Source: CBCXVS01 sp965178525 (lineage in GTDB: Bacteria > Tectomicrobia > Entotheonellia > Entotheonellales > Entotheonellaceae). From it: a stretch of DNA of 6,244 nt. The stretch covers positions 1 through 6,244 of the forward strand of contig CBCXVS010000369.1 in the NCBI GenBank assembly GCA_965178525.1. Reading direction: 5' to 3'. This document shows positions 1-6,026 of the stretch, in pieces. Each line of letters starts with the position of its first letter. The first letter of the stretch is position 1. The position numbers and the translations under genes were made by a program. The notes under the pieces are model-generated. The model was not told the DNA's origin. It did no database searches and saw only the letters and a program-made list of their open reading frames with translations.

Positions 1-30
1 CTTTGACAAGGTGCAATTTCTGTAAGATGC

Positions 31-191
31 AGCTATTAGCTGTCAGCTCTCAGCTCTCAGCTTCTAGGAGCGGAGAGCTGAGCTTATCCATCACGGCCAG
101 ACCAATGGCTAGAGATCAGCTATGATGCAGGCACAAGGTCTGAGTTTGCCTGTTCTCACAGCTGACAGCTGACAGCTGATAGCTAATAGCT
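31..191. repeat. 32-bp imperfect inverted repeat (AGCTGACAGCTGA-type)
   Basis: The left arm 31-62 and right arm 160-191 are reverse complements over 32 positions with three mismatches. Both are built from AGCT/TCAGCT units. About 97 bp separate the arms. A second local hairpin is nested in the left half: CTCAGCTCTC at 49-58 pairs with GAGAGCTGAG at 73-82. The right arm ends six bases before the Shine-Dalgarno of the NHL gene. The form resembles a small non-coding mobile or palindromic repeat, and repeats of this AGCTG(A/T) type are, from memory, scattered in several large environmental bacterial genomes. No terminal duplication or transposase was seen, so mobility is inference. Confidence 0.7.
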
Positions 192-196
192 TCAAC

Positions 197-201
197 GAGG
201 A
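197..201 (+). promoter_or_regulatory. Shine-Dalgarno of NHL gene
   Basis: GAGGA lies six bases before the ATG at 208. It is the clearest ribosome binding site on this side of the gene and supports that start. Confidence 0.65.
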
Positions 202-207
202 CCCGCT

Positions 208-1215
208 ATGGCAACACATTTTTTTGGCATCATTGATCGGACGTTCTCCTATAGCCACTCCATGGGCCGCAATGAGTTCGCGGGGACGGGATTCCGCAAT
301 CCGGTGGACCTGGCCATTGGGGCGAATGATGTGGCCTATGTGGTGAACCGCTCCTATGAGAATCGGCCCGATGGCGTGCGGGTCGCGATCTGCACGCTGA
401 ATGAGGATTTCATCGGTGAGTTCGGTGAGTATGGCGAAGGCGATGGCCAATTTATCTGGCCCACGGCATTGGCGCTGGATGGCGAGGGCAAGGTCTATGT
501 CGCCGACGAGTGGCTGAATCGGATTTCGATCTTTGATAAAGATGGGAATTTCCTCAGCAAATGGGGCACGCCGGGCTCTGGCAATGGTGAAATCAACGGG
601 CCGGCATCGCTGGCCATGACCAGCGATGGCAACCTACTCGTATCGGATTCGAAGAATCACCGTATCCAGAAGTTGACGCTTGATGGGCAATATCTCGGTC
701 AATGCGGTAGTTATGGCACGGGGCCGGGTCAGTTGAATATGCCCTGGGGTATTGATGTGGATGCCGACGACAATATCTATGTCGTCGATTGGCGCAACGA
801 CCGCATCCAGAAGCTCTCCCCTACGGGTGAGTGCCTCGCCGTTTATGGATCATCCGGCAGTGGCACAGGCCAGTTTAATCGCCCAAGCGGTGTGTGCGTG
901 GACCAGGAAGGCGATATTTACGTTGCCGACCGGCAGAATGACCGCGTCCAGGTCTTGGCCCCGGACGGCCGATTCCTGGTCGAACTGCTCGGGGATAACC
1001 AAATGTCGCAGTTGGGCAAAGAGAAACTGCAGTCCAACCCGGACATGATCCGGCAGCGGGCGCTTGCCGTTTCCTATGACCGTGGCGAATTCGAGAAGCG
1101 GTTTTGCAATCCGTGCGCTGTACGGGTCGACAGTCAGGGCCGCATTGCGGTGCTGGATCACATTCGCGGCCGGATTCAGGTGTACGTGAAGTCAGCGGAT
1201 CCGGTGCTGGCCTAG
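208..1215 (+). CDS. NHL-repeat six-bladed beta-propeller protein
   Basis: This 335-residue protein is built almost wholly of NHL repeats. Blades are visible at about residues 28-65, 70-115, 119-160, 166-207, 213-258 and 302-329. Each has the pattern G-x-G-x-GQF-x-x-P-x-x-(L/I/V)-x-(V/L)-D-x-x-G-x-(I/V)-Y-V-x-D-x-x-N-x-R-(I/V)-Q, clearest in blades 2, 4 and 5 (GQF/GQL, YVAD or YVVD, NDRIQKL). Such propellers serve as binding scaffolds for protein, RNA or ligand, and a few are lyases or hydrolases; the fold does not reveal the partner. No signal peptide or membrane segment is seen, so it is probably cytoplasmic. A stretch of about 40 residues (264-301), charged and without blade pattern, separates blades 5 and 6. 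The start is fixed by a good GAGGA six bases upstream. The gene stands alone and converges with the mqnA-like gene. The family call is secure; the function is unknown. Confidence 0.92.
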   Translation: MATHFFGIIDRTFSYSHSMGRNEFAGTGFRNPVDLAIGANDVAYVVNRSYENRPDGVRVAICTLNEDFIGEFGEYGEGDGQFIWPTALALDGEGKVYVADEWLNRISIFDKDGNFLSKWGTPGSGNGEINGPASLAMTSDGNLLVSDSKNHRIQKLTLDGQYLGQCGSYGTGPGQLNMPWGIDVDADDNIYVVDWRNDRIQKLSPTGECLAVYGSSGSGTGQFNRPSGVCVDQEGDIYVADRQNDRVQVLAPDGRFLVELLGDNQMSQLGKEKLQSNPDMIRQRALAVSYDRGEFEKRFCNPCAVRVDSQGRIAVLDHIRGRIQVYVKSADPVLA

Positions 1216-1235
1216 ACGTACGTACATCGGGAGTC

Positions 1236-1286
1236 AAACCTCGCCTGCATGGGCGGCCCTTTGGGCGGCCTGCAGCGGCGAGGTTT
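1236..1286. terminator. Candidate bidirectional terminator hairpin
   Basis: AAACCTCGCC at 1236-1245 pairs perfectly with GGCGAGGTTT at 1277-1286. The interior is GC-rich and holds two copies of GGGCGGCC, so further inner pairing is likely. It fills the 77-bp gap between the convergent stops of the NHL gene (1215) and the mqnA-like gene (1293). The AAA/TTT ends give each strand a short T run after the stem, but neither run is long, so termination efficiency is uncertain. Confidence 0.6.
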
Positions 1287-1292
1287 CCGTGT

Positions 1293-2057
1293 TTATGGCC
1301 GTATCGGGTCATGCGCACATTGCGCCCAATAATGACGAAACTGCTCGATGGCCCGCTCTTCCGACATTCTGATAAAGTATCGAAAGCCTTGAATATACTG
1401 GATGATATCGCGTGGCAGCATGAGCAGGTCGTCGCGCGGGTCGGAGATCTGATACATCAGATTCACGCCCTCTTCCAAACCGACGTAAAGGATATCTTCC
1501 AGCAGGTTCTTGTCTCGGGGCTCCATGTCGTTGCGTACCATCCAGCGCGAGAAGACGAACGGCAATCCGGTCCAGGCATGCCATGCGTCTCCCAGGTCGT
1601 ACAGGTGAGGAAAGCCGCGTGCGCCCCGACGTTGACGCAGGGCCTGATTCCCGATGAGGAGGAAGGCGTCATGCGGCTCTTGCCGAGAGACATAGGCCGC
1701 GGGCTGCACCTGGTGCTGCAGCCGTAGCAGGACATGCAGGAGCTGTGGCGCCGTGGCGGCTTCGTCAGTGATACCGATGCGGGCCTCTTGGAGTTCGTCG
1801 ATGGGTTTGGTGGCGTAGAGTAGGACGCTTCCGGCGCGCCGCAAACAGGCGACACCAAAGCCCGCAACCGGTTCTATCCGATCTTCCAGGCGGAAACAAT
1901 CCACCAAAGGAACTGGCCCGGCGTCGATGTCGCCACGTTCGATTGCGGTGGCAACGGCGCGAGGCGTCATTTCAACCAATTCGATACCGCGGCGCTCCAT
2001 GTCAAAGTAGAACGGCTCGCAGTGAAGATATGGGACGAGACCGACTTTGATTGCCAT
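1293..2057 (-). CDS. mqnA: MqnA/MqnD-family protein, probable chorismate dehydratase
   Basis: The 254-residue product has the MqnA layout. It opens with a beta strand and loop, VGLVPYLHCEPF at 5-16, matching the family's R-x-G-x-x-x-Y-x-N-x-x-P region but with His for the usual Asn. It continues with GDIDAGPVPLVD (42-53), SVLLYATKPIDEL (77-89), GITDEAATAPQLL (95-107), DAFLLIGNQAL (130-140) and YDLGDAWHAWTGLPFVF (153-169). The last two blocks are highly typical of MqnA. MqnA dehydrates chorismate to 3-[(1-carboxyvinyl)oxy]benzoate, the first step of the futalosine route to menaquinone, in the cytosol. No other mqn gene lies nearby, so here it would be an orphan gene. The His replacement and isolation leave room for a paralog of altered substrate; periplasmic-binding-like relatives share this fold. 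No signal peptide is seen. The ATG at 2057 has only a weak GAGATGG upstream, but the N-terminus aligns with the family. Confidence 0.8.
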   Translation of the reverse strand: MAIKVGLVPYLHCEPFYFDMERRGIELVEMTPRAVATAIERGDIDAGPVPLVDCFRLEDRIEPVAGFGVACLRRAGSVLLYATKPIDELQEARIGITDEAATAPQLLHVLLRLQHQVQPAAYVSRQEPHDAFLLIGNQALRQRRGARGFPHLYDLGDAWHAWTGLPFVFSRWMVRNDMEPRDKNLLEDILYVGLEEGVNLMYQISDPRDDLLMLPRDIIQYIQGFRYFIRMSEERAIEQFRHYWAQCAHDPIRP

Positions 2058-2125
2058 ACACGCGTACCATCTCTATAGAGTCAGAAGAAAGACAGACGTC
2101 CGGTGCGTCAGGTTGCAGGATAGCG

Positions 2126-2154
2126 ATTGTAGGGGGAACACCCGGCCAGGTCAA
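2126..2154 (-). promoter_or_regulatory. Sigma70-type promoter for the mqnA-like gene
   Basis: On the minus strand TTGACC (2154-2149) is followed by a spacer of exactly 17 bases and TACAAT (2131-2126). This is five of six matches at each box. Transcription would start near 2119, giving a leader of about 60 bases before the ATG at 2057. It is the best promoter match in the window. Confidence 0.7.
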
Positions 2155-2271
2155 GAGAAGGACCGGGTCACAGGTGGAATTCTCCATACGAAGTTGGTAT
2201 AAGTGCCCGAACCGAATTCAATTCATATCTTTCCTCTGGAAAAACGATGTAGCTAATTTTGTCCAGGTACT

Positions 2272-2277
2272 TATAAT
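2272..2277 (+). promoter_or_regulatory. Candidate -10 box (TATAAT) of the kinase-like gene
   Basis: A perfect TATAAT lies about 45 bases before the ATG at 2322. No convincing -35 box is present at 16-18 bases, so an activator or another sigma factor may be involved. A second candidate is the extended -10 TGGTATAAG at 2195-2203. If the box at 2272 is used, transcripts begin near 2284. That rules out the in-frame GTG at 2280 as a start and favours the ATG at 2322. Confidence 0.4.
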
Positions 2278-2321
2278 CTGTGCGGATATCCTTTGTACCG
2301 TGGAAGATAGGGCAAATACGC

Positions 2322-3344
2322 ATGGAACACGTGGACCTGAGCCGCTATGACATCACAGGTATATTGGGCGCTGGGGCGGACTATGAAGCCCGTGTCGCGC
2401 TCGATCGCGAAACGGGGACACAGGTCGTCGTCAAACGACCGGAGCCCCAGATGATACGGCGTCAATTGCACACCGGGATCGAGGCCCGCACGGAGCGCAT
2501 GTTGCAAGCCCACCAGGAGGTGGGCCACACCATCCCTACGGTTGTTCCCATCCTGGGATATACGGACCGAGCCAATCACGACGCCCATTTTGGTGACGCC
2601 TTGGGCCAGGAATACCGCGTCATCGTGCAAGAACGCGCCGCCGGTATTCCGCTCGTGGGCGACCCCAAAGCCCGTATCACTGGCGTTCCCATTGGGGTGG
2701 GGCAGAATCTGTTCACTCTCTTTCCGCTCGTGCCGCCGCCGCACCAGCCGCCTTTTGGCATCCAGCAGCAACTGCTGGACCTGGAGGAAGCGTTTTTCCA
2801 GGCGGGCTACATTGTCTTGGATCTGCGGCCACAGAACGTCTTCTACCAGCCCGCCTCCGGACGCATTGCCGTCATCGACTGTGGCGCCATGGCGGACCCG
2901 GAGGAACCATCGAACCGTCGGGGAAGACCGCCACAGGACATTCACGGTTTTTACCTGGAAATGCTCAAGTTTTATACCACGCCGCAGCAGCCTCCGGCGC
3001 AGTCGCATGGCTACCGGGAACCGTACGGTTTACGGCCTGTCACGAACTTTGAGCAGGAATTGGACCAGATGACCCGCCATTTCAAGACCGTCCCGGACGC
3101 AGGGGTACAAGAGACCGCGCTGCCTCTCATCGCGCAGGTGCGCAACCGTGCCTATGCGACCTTCGATGATTTCCGGCGCGATCTGACTGCATACTTGCAG
3201 GCCGTCAGCACCGCTCACCAAGCGCTGCCCCATCTCGCTGAGGCGCGGCAGGCCTGGGCTGAGGCGCTCGAATGGCTCCGCGCGGACCATTGGCAGCGGT
3301 ATCTTTTTCAGTCGGAGACCGAGTTGGCCGTCTTCGATCTTTAA
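2322..3344 (+). CDS. Atypical serine/threonine protein kinase-like protein
   Basis: The 340-residue product carries a divergent protein kinase fold. A glycine-rich loop LGAGADYEA (15-23) is followed by the VAIK-type lysine in VVVKRP (K38) and an alpha-C-like helix with E54 or E58. The catalytic-loop motif is VLDLRPQNV (165-173), keeping Asp167, Pro170 and Asn172 but with His-Arg replaced by Val-Leu and the usual Lys by Arg169. The DFG motif is IDCGA (185-189), keeping Asp186. No APE motif is evident; QDIHGFYLEMLKFY (from about residue 204) may be the alpha-F region. Lys, Glu, both Asp and Asn are present, so activity is possible but not certain. The C-terminal third is helical with no known domain, and there is no membrane anchor. 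A PP2C phosphatase follows 131 bp downstream on the same strand, suggesting an opposing kinase/phosphatase pair. The ATG at 2322 was chosen over the GTG at 2280 because the kinase homology starts near Tyr9 and the GTG overlaps the likely promoter. Confidence 0.8.
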   Translation: MEHVDLSRYDITGILGAGADYEARVALDRETGTQVVVKRPEPQMIRRQLHTGIEARTERMLQAHQEVGHTIPTVVPILGYTDRANHDAHFGDALGQEYRVIVQERAAGIPLVGDPKARITGVPIGVGQNLFTLFPLVPPPHQPPFGIQQQLLDLEEAFFQAGYIVLDLRPQNVFYQPASGRIAVIDCGAMADPEEPSNRRGRPPQDIHGFYLEMLKFYTTPQQPPAQSHGYREPYGLRPVTNFEQELDQMTRHFKTVPDAGVQETALPLIAQVRNRAYATFDDFRRDLTAYLQAVSTAHQALPHLAEARQAWAEALEWLRADHWQRYLFQSETELAVFDL

Positions 3345-3366
3345 GCGCCTGGGCATTATGACCTTG

Positions 3367-3397
3367 ATATATTTCTCCAGAGGCCGGAGAAATATAT
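3367..3397. repeat. Perfect 12-bp inverted repeat / stem-loop between kinase and phosphatase genes
   Basis: ATATATTTCTCC at 3367-3378 and GGAGAAATATAT at 3386-3397 are exact reverse complements around a seven-base loop (AGAGGCC). The stem starts 22 bases after the kinase stop. What follows is A-rich (AAAAGATATAAC), not a T run, so it is not a classical intrinsic terminator on the plus strand. It could be an mRNA stabilising or processing hairpin that sets the kinase to phosphatase ratio, an attenuator, or an operator for a dimeric regulator. Confidence 0.75.
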
Positions 3398-3475
3398 AAA
3401 AGATATAACTTTAATTTTGCCTCAGTACTTAACCCGTTTTTTGATATCGACATCAACTTTTTAGGGGAAACGGAT

Positions 3476-4162
3476 ATGCTCACTAGTACCGTGGCAACAC
3501 TCTACGACAACTCCGCCCATGGAGAGGATAACTACCTGATTCGAGACCTGGGCGACAACGCGCTCCTGGATGCCGTCATGGACGGAGTTACCGACCGGAA
3601 AGGCGCGGAGGCCAGCCAAACCGCGGCAGATGCACTGGCCGCTGCGACGCTTACGTCGCCAGATGACGTGGTCGCCGTGCTGAACGAGGTGAATGAAGAC
3701 TTGTATCTGCTTGGGTGGGGGCGTTTTTTGATGACCACGATTGCTGTTGCCCTGTACCGCGACACCCAGATTTCCTTGCTTGGCGCCGGAGATAGTCCCA
3801 TCCTGCTCATACGGCCCGACTCCTGCGAAAAACTCGTTGGCCGCGCCAGTGGGTTTGTCCATGCCGGCATTACCCGCGTGCTTGGGGCGCGAGAGACGTT
3901 AACCCGGCTCTATCGAGCCGAGGTGACGATTGAGCCGGGTGATCGCCTAGTGTTGGCCACGGATGGGGTGACGGATAACGTCACGGTTGACGAACTCGCC
4001 GATATCGTCCGGCGGGCGACCTCGCCTGACGAAGCCGCCGAGCAGGTCAACACCCTCATTGTGAATCGGCATGAGCAGGGTTGGCTGCCTGCGGAGTTGG
4101 GCAGCCGCTTTCGCCGCGATGATCGGACAGCGATTTTCCGGTTTTTCAGCGCTACCGGTTAG
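3476..4162 (+). CDS. PP2C-family serine/threonine protein phosphatase
   Basis: The 228-residue protein is a compact PP2C (PPM) domain. It would remove phosphate from Ser/Thr residues using two Mn2+ or Mg2+ ions. The metal-binding motifs appear in order: HGEDNYLI (Glu17, Asp18), MDGVTD (Asp36, Gly37), TTIAVAL and GAGDSPILLI (87-112) for the core strands, ATDGVTDNV (Asp163, Asp167) and RDDRTAIF (Asp216, Thr218). All the key acidic residues are kept, so it is probably active. The length is near the bacterial minimum for the family (about 230-250), with no transmembrane segment or extra domain. A GGGG-rich Shine-Dalgarno (AGGGG at 3463-3467) lies eight bases before the ATG. It follows the kinase-like gene on the same strand and probably counteracts it. 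The 131-bp AT-rich gap with a stem-loop means it may also have its own promoter. Confidence 0.92.
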   Translation: MLTSTVATLYDNSAHGEDNYLIRDLGDNALLDAVMDGVTDRKGAEASQTAADALAAATLTSPDDVVAVLNEVNEDLYLLGWGRFLMTTIAVALYRDTQISLLGAGDSPILLIRPDSCEKLVGRASGFVHAGITRVLGARETLTRLYRAEVTIEPGDRLVLATDGVTDNVTVDELADIVRRATSPDEAAEQVNTLIVNRHEQGWLPAELGSRFRRDDRTAIFRFFSATG

Positions 4163-4335
4163 CCTGCCAGATCAGCTGGAAATGCGACCACCCCGGTCTC
4201 ACAACGTGTGGACGTGAGCTTGCCGCCTCTGGCCGTTGCCGGATATGTATCAGGGCGCTCACGCCACTGCGTCATCTTGGCCCCGATCCCATCCACAGTC
4301 AGACGGTCAACCTAGCTCAACGGCCTGAGCGCATC
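4163..4335. other. Intergenic region between convergent phosphatase and Uma2 genes
   Basis: These 173 bp hold no gene I can support. A minus-strand frame is open for about 50 codons across 4161-4312 (including a 38-codon ATG frame) but matches nothing I recognise and has no clear ribosome binding site. No strong terminator with a T run was seen for either convergent gene. Confidence 0.5.
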
Positions 4336-5124
4336 TCACGCATCGGGGTCGATGCCCAGCTCCCGCAACCGTGCCGCCAATCGTTCGGCCCGTTGCCGTT
4401 CTTGCTTGGCCCGCTCGGCCCCCGTCAACAGCATTTGCCCCTCTCGGTTTTGCCAGCGTAGCCAGGTGTCCTCGCGGTCTTCGAACTTGCCTTGCCACAG
4501 CATCAGGCCAAGTTCAACACCTGGGAGCCATGCATCCTGGATCTCAACGTAATGGGTAGGAGCCAACGCATACAGCCGCAATACTTGGTCGCTCAACTCT
4601 TGGATCGGATCATAAATGGCGTAGTAGGCCACCCCCATGCGCGCGTAGGTGCGTAATTTCGCGTCATCTTCCCCGCCGACTTTGTTGGAGACGAGTTCGA
4701 TCACCACTTCAGGTGGCTTGCCATAGACCCAGATCATGTACGAACGATGGCCCTTTTCCCAGATGTCCGCCGGCAGCTCGACATCGAGGCTCACCAGGAC
4801 ATCGGGCACCAGAGGCGGCTGATTAATGCCGTGGAACAATCCCACATTCGCCAGCGCGATAAAGGGACGTCCCGTACCCGGACCGTTCCACGAGTCATAC
4901 AAACTCTGGGTCAGAAGCCGTTGCTGTTTTTCGGAATAGATGTTGTCCACCGGTATGTCGTCTTCTGTCACAAGGTGGTCGATCGATGGCCAATCCTCGG
5001 GTTTGAGGGGTGCGATTTTCTTTTGGTATTGCTGTAATTCCTCCGCCGTTGGGGGCGGTTGGCGCAACAAGGGCGCGTCGAGGGACTGGACACGCTTTTC
5101 GGTTGCAGAGGATGAAGACGGCAT
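4336..5124 (-). CDS. Uma2-family (DUF820) PD-(D/E)xK nuclease-like protein
   Basis: The 262-residue protein has the Uma2 fold, a restriction-endonuclease-like domain. An N-terminal low-complexity and Pro/Gln-rich segment (1-45) precedes the helix YSEKQQRLLTQSLYDSW (63-79, with Glu65). The core motifs are PDVLVSLDVE (107-116, Asp108), PPEVVIELVSNK (137-148, Glu143) and AKLRTYARMGVAYYAIYDP (155-173, Lys156). These match the family's PD...ExxS...K-x-x-x-Y pattern. The C-terminus (about 228-258) is a charged helix, AERAKQERQRAERLAARLREL, likely a coiled coil as in many Uma2 proteins. The biological role of the family is poorly known; it is often expanded in cyanobacteria and other large genomes and has been called a putative endonuclease. 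The start is supported by a strong GGAGGA six bases upstream. Codons 21-93 are duplicated at the right edge of the window. Confidence 0.9.
   Translation of the reverse strand: MPSSSSATEKRVQSLDAPLLRQPPPTAEELQQYQKKIAPLKPEDWPSIDHLVTEDDIPVDNIYSEKQQRLLTQSLYDSWNGPGTGRPFIALANVGLFHGINQPPLVPDVLVSLDVELPADIWEKGHRSYMIWVYGKPPEVVIELVSNKVGGEDDAKLRTYARMGVAYYAIYDPIQELSDQVLRLYALAPTHYVEIQDAWLPGVELGLMLWQGKFEDREDTWLRWQNREGQMLLTGAERAKQERQRAERLAARLRELGIDPDA
4847..5064 (-). repeat. Direct repeat copy 1 (inside the intact Uma2 gene)
   Basis: This 218-bp stretch covers codons 21-93 of the intact Uma2 gene. It matches 6027-6244 in the same orientation at an offset of 1180 bp with nine substitutions and no gaps. Similarity begins at TTCGCCAGCG on the left. 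On the right it runs to the window edge in copy 2, so the full length is unknown. Confidence 0.95.
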
Positions 5125-5130
5125 GATATT

Positions 5131-5136
5131 TCCTCC
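5131..5136 (-). promoter_or_regulatory. Strong Shine-Dalgarno of the Uma2 gene
   Basis: GGAGGA on the minus strand lies six bases before the ATG at 5124. It is the strongest ribosome binding site in the window and fixes the Uma2 start. Confidence 0.8.
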
Positions 5137-5168
5137 GGGATTCTACATATACACAATTCGCGGCTAGG

Positions 5169-5197
5169 ATAATATACCCTGAAGAACAAACGGTCCA
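5169..5197 (-). promoter_or_regulatory. Candidate sigma70 promoter for the Uma2 gene
   Basis: On the minus strand TGGACC (5197-5192, four of six matches) is followed by 17 bases and TATTAT (5174-5169, five of six). The start would lie near 5162, about 37 bases before the ATG. The interval to the plus-strand BrnT-like gene (5125-5371) is a divergent promoter region; no equally good plus-strand promoter was found. Confidence 0.5.
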
Positions 5198-5371
5198 GGC
5201 TGTTGCTGAAGTGGAAAACGCAGGGTTGGCGTACGAATTTCTCTCTTCGCCTTTGAGTCGCGGTGTTGGCTCTGCCACATCGCAAATAGCCGAACACATC
5301 GATGTCTTGTAAGATTGGCGCAATGGTGTCAAAGTGGGGGCAAATTCCTGCCGCGTGTGAAAGTGCCTGCT

Positions 5372-5623
5372 ATGCCTGATTACGACATCTTCTGTAACTA
5401 TGAAGATGAAGATGGTAATGTCGCCCACATCGCTGAACACGGTCTGACGCCAGAAGACGTCAATGCAGTCCTGATGGCTCCGGATGAAACCGGTGTGAGT
5501 CGGTCCTCAGGGCGTCCGATTGCATTTGGCTACACGCCGGATGGCCGCTACATTTGTGTCGTCTATGAAGAGATTGATGCGTATACCCTGTATCCCGTCA
5601 CCGCCTTTGAAATAGGGGATTAA
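5372..5623 (+). CDS. Small BrnT-like protein, putative toxin of a toxin-antitoxin pair
   Basis: From the ATG at 5372 the product is 83 residues, close to the usual length of BrnT-like toxins. A longer frame runs back to a TTG at 5315, but those 19 extra residues show no family pattern. The visible pattern is NVAHIAEHGLTPEDVNAVL (16-34), resembling the N-x-x-H-x-x-x-H-G-(I/V)-x-x-E-(E/D)-(A/V) helix of BrnT-type RNase toxins, then SGRPIAFGYTPDGRYICVVY (46-65), matching the central beta hairpin. The C-terminus, YPVTAFEI, stands where the family has R-(V/I)-I-(S/T)-A-R. The basic residues of that last motif are missing, which may mean reduced or altered activity. The protein is acidic. The next gene starts four bases after its stop and encodes an XRE regulator, the usual layout for such operons. 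Assignment to a ribosome-independent RNase toxin is inference from pattern and context. Confidence 0.6.
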   Translation: MPDYDIFCNYEDEDGNVAHIAEHGLTPEDVNAVLMAPDETGVSRSSGRPIAFGYTPDGRYICVVYEEIDAYTLYPVTAFEIGD

Positions 5624-5627
5624 AGCT

Positions 5628-5993
5628 ATGGCCCAAAGGAAAGTGCGTAGCGTGAACAAAAAACTTACTGAAGAGGAGAGGGGGCGCCATCAAGTCATCC
5701 GTGACCAGATCGGCGAGGAAAAGGCTGACTTGATCGCTCGCGGACAGCGAGTGAAGGTCAGGCATGCCATATTGCGGCAGGCGATTGCAGCCCTCAAGGC
5801 GGCCCGCGAGGCTCTTGGTTTGAGCTTGGCAGAGATGACGGCATACACGGGGATCGACAAGGAAAACTTGTCTCGACTGGAAAATGATCCCAACCCCAAT
5901 CCGGCGATTGATACGCTGTATCGATATGCGGATGCCGTAGGAAAGGAGATTGTGATCACGCTGGTTGAAAGATCCAATGCGAACGGACGTTGA
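5628..5993 (+). CDS. XRE-family helix-turn-helix protein, putative antitoxin/autoregulator
   Basis: The 121-residue protein ends in a Cro/C1-type HTH domain at about 55-112. AAREALGLSLAEMTAYTGI (58-76) and DKENLSRLENDPNPN (77-91) form the DNA-binding helices, followed by PAIDTLYRYADAVGKEIVITL (92-112). The N-terminal half (1-54) is basic and helical (LTEEERGRHQVIRDQIGEEKADL) and may bind the partner toxin. It starts four bases after the stop of the BrnT-like gene. AGGGG in the end of that gene (5613-5617) can serve as ribosome binding site, which implies translational coupling. It would bind its own promoter and neutralise the toxin. BrnT is more often paired with a BrnA-type (ribbon-helix-helix) antitoxin; here the partner is XRE-type, as in HigA-like pairs. 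A simple stand-alone regulator cannot be excluded. Confidence 0.8.
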   Translation: MAQRKVRSVNKKLTEEERGRHQVIRDQIGEEKADLIARGQRVKVRHAILRQAIAALKAAREALGLSLAEMTAYTGIDKENLSRLENDPNPNPAIDTLYRYADAVGKEIVITLVERSNANGR

Positions 5994-6026
5994 ACGAATG
6001 TAGAGGGCAGATCTACGCATTGCTTT

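Noticed and set aside
3..28. TTGACA followed by TAAGAT as a promoter for the NHL gene
   Set aside because: The spacer is only 14 bases, too short for a normal sigma70 promoter, and it lies 180 bases upstream behind the inverted repeat.
1236..1286. GC-rich hairpin as a riboswitch or small RNA
   Set aside because: Position between two convergent stops and a simple stem make a terminator the plain explanation.
1104..1727. 207-codon plus-strand open frame
   Set aside because: It overlaps the end of the NHL gene and runs antisense to the mqnA-like gene. Its translation has no domain pattern, while both overlapped genes show clear families.
2280..2321. GTG start for a longer kinase-like protein
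   Set aside because: It lies at or before the probable transcription start (TATAAT at 2272-2277), and the extra 14 residues add nothing to the kinase fold.
2271..3008. 245-codon minus-strand open frame
   Set aside because: It lies entirely antisense to the kinase-like gene, is Arg/His-rich and matches no family; it is a shadow of a GC-rich gene.
4161..4312. 50-codon open minus-strand frame downstream of the Uma2 gene
   Set aside because: It has no ribosome binding site, no recognised motif, and is short enough to arise by chance.
5315..5371. TTG-initiated N-terminal extension of the BrnT-like protein
   Set aside because: The 19 extra residues fit no family pattern, and the ATG at 5372 gives the typical length.
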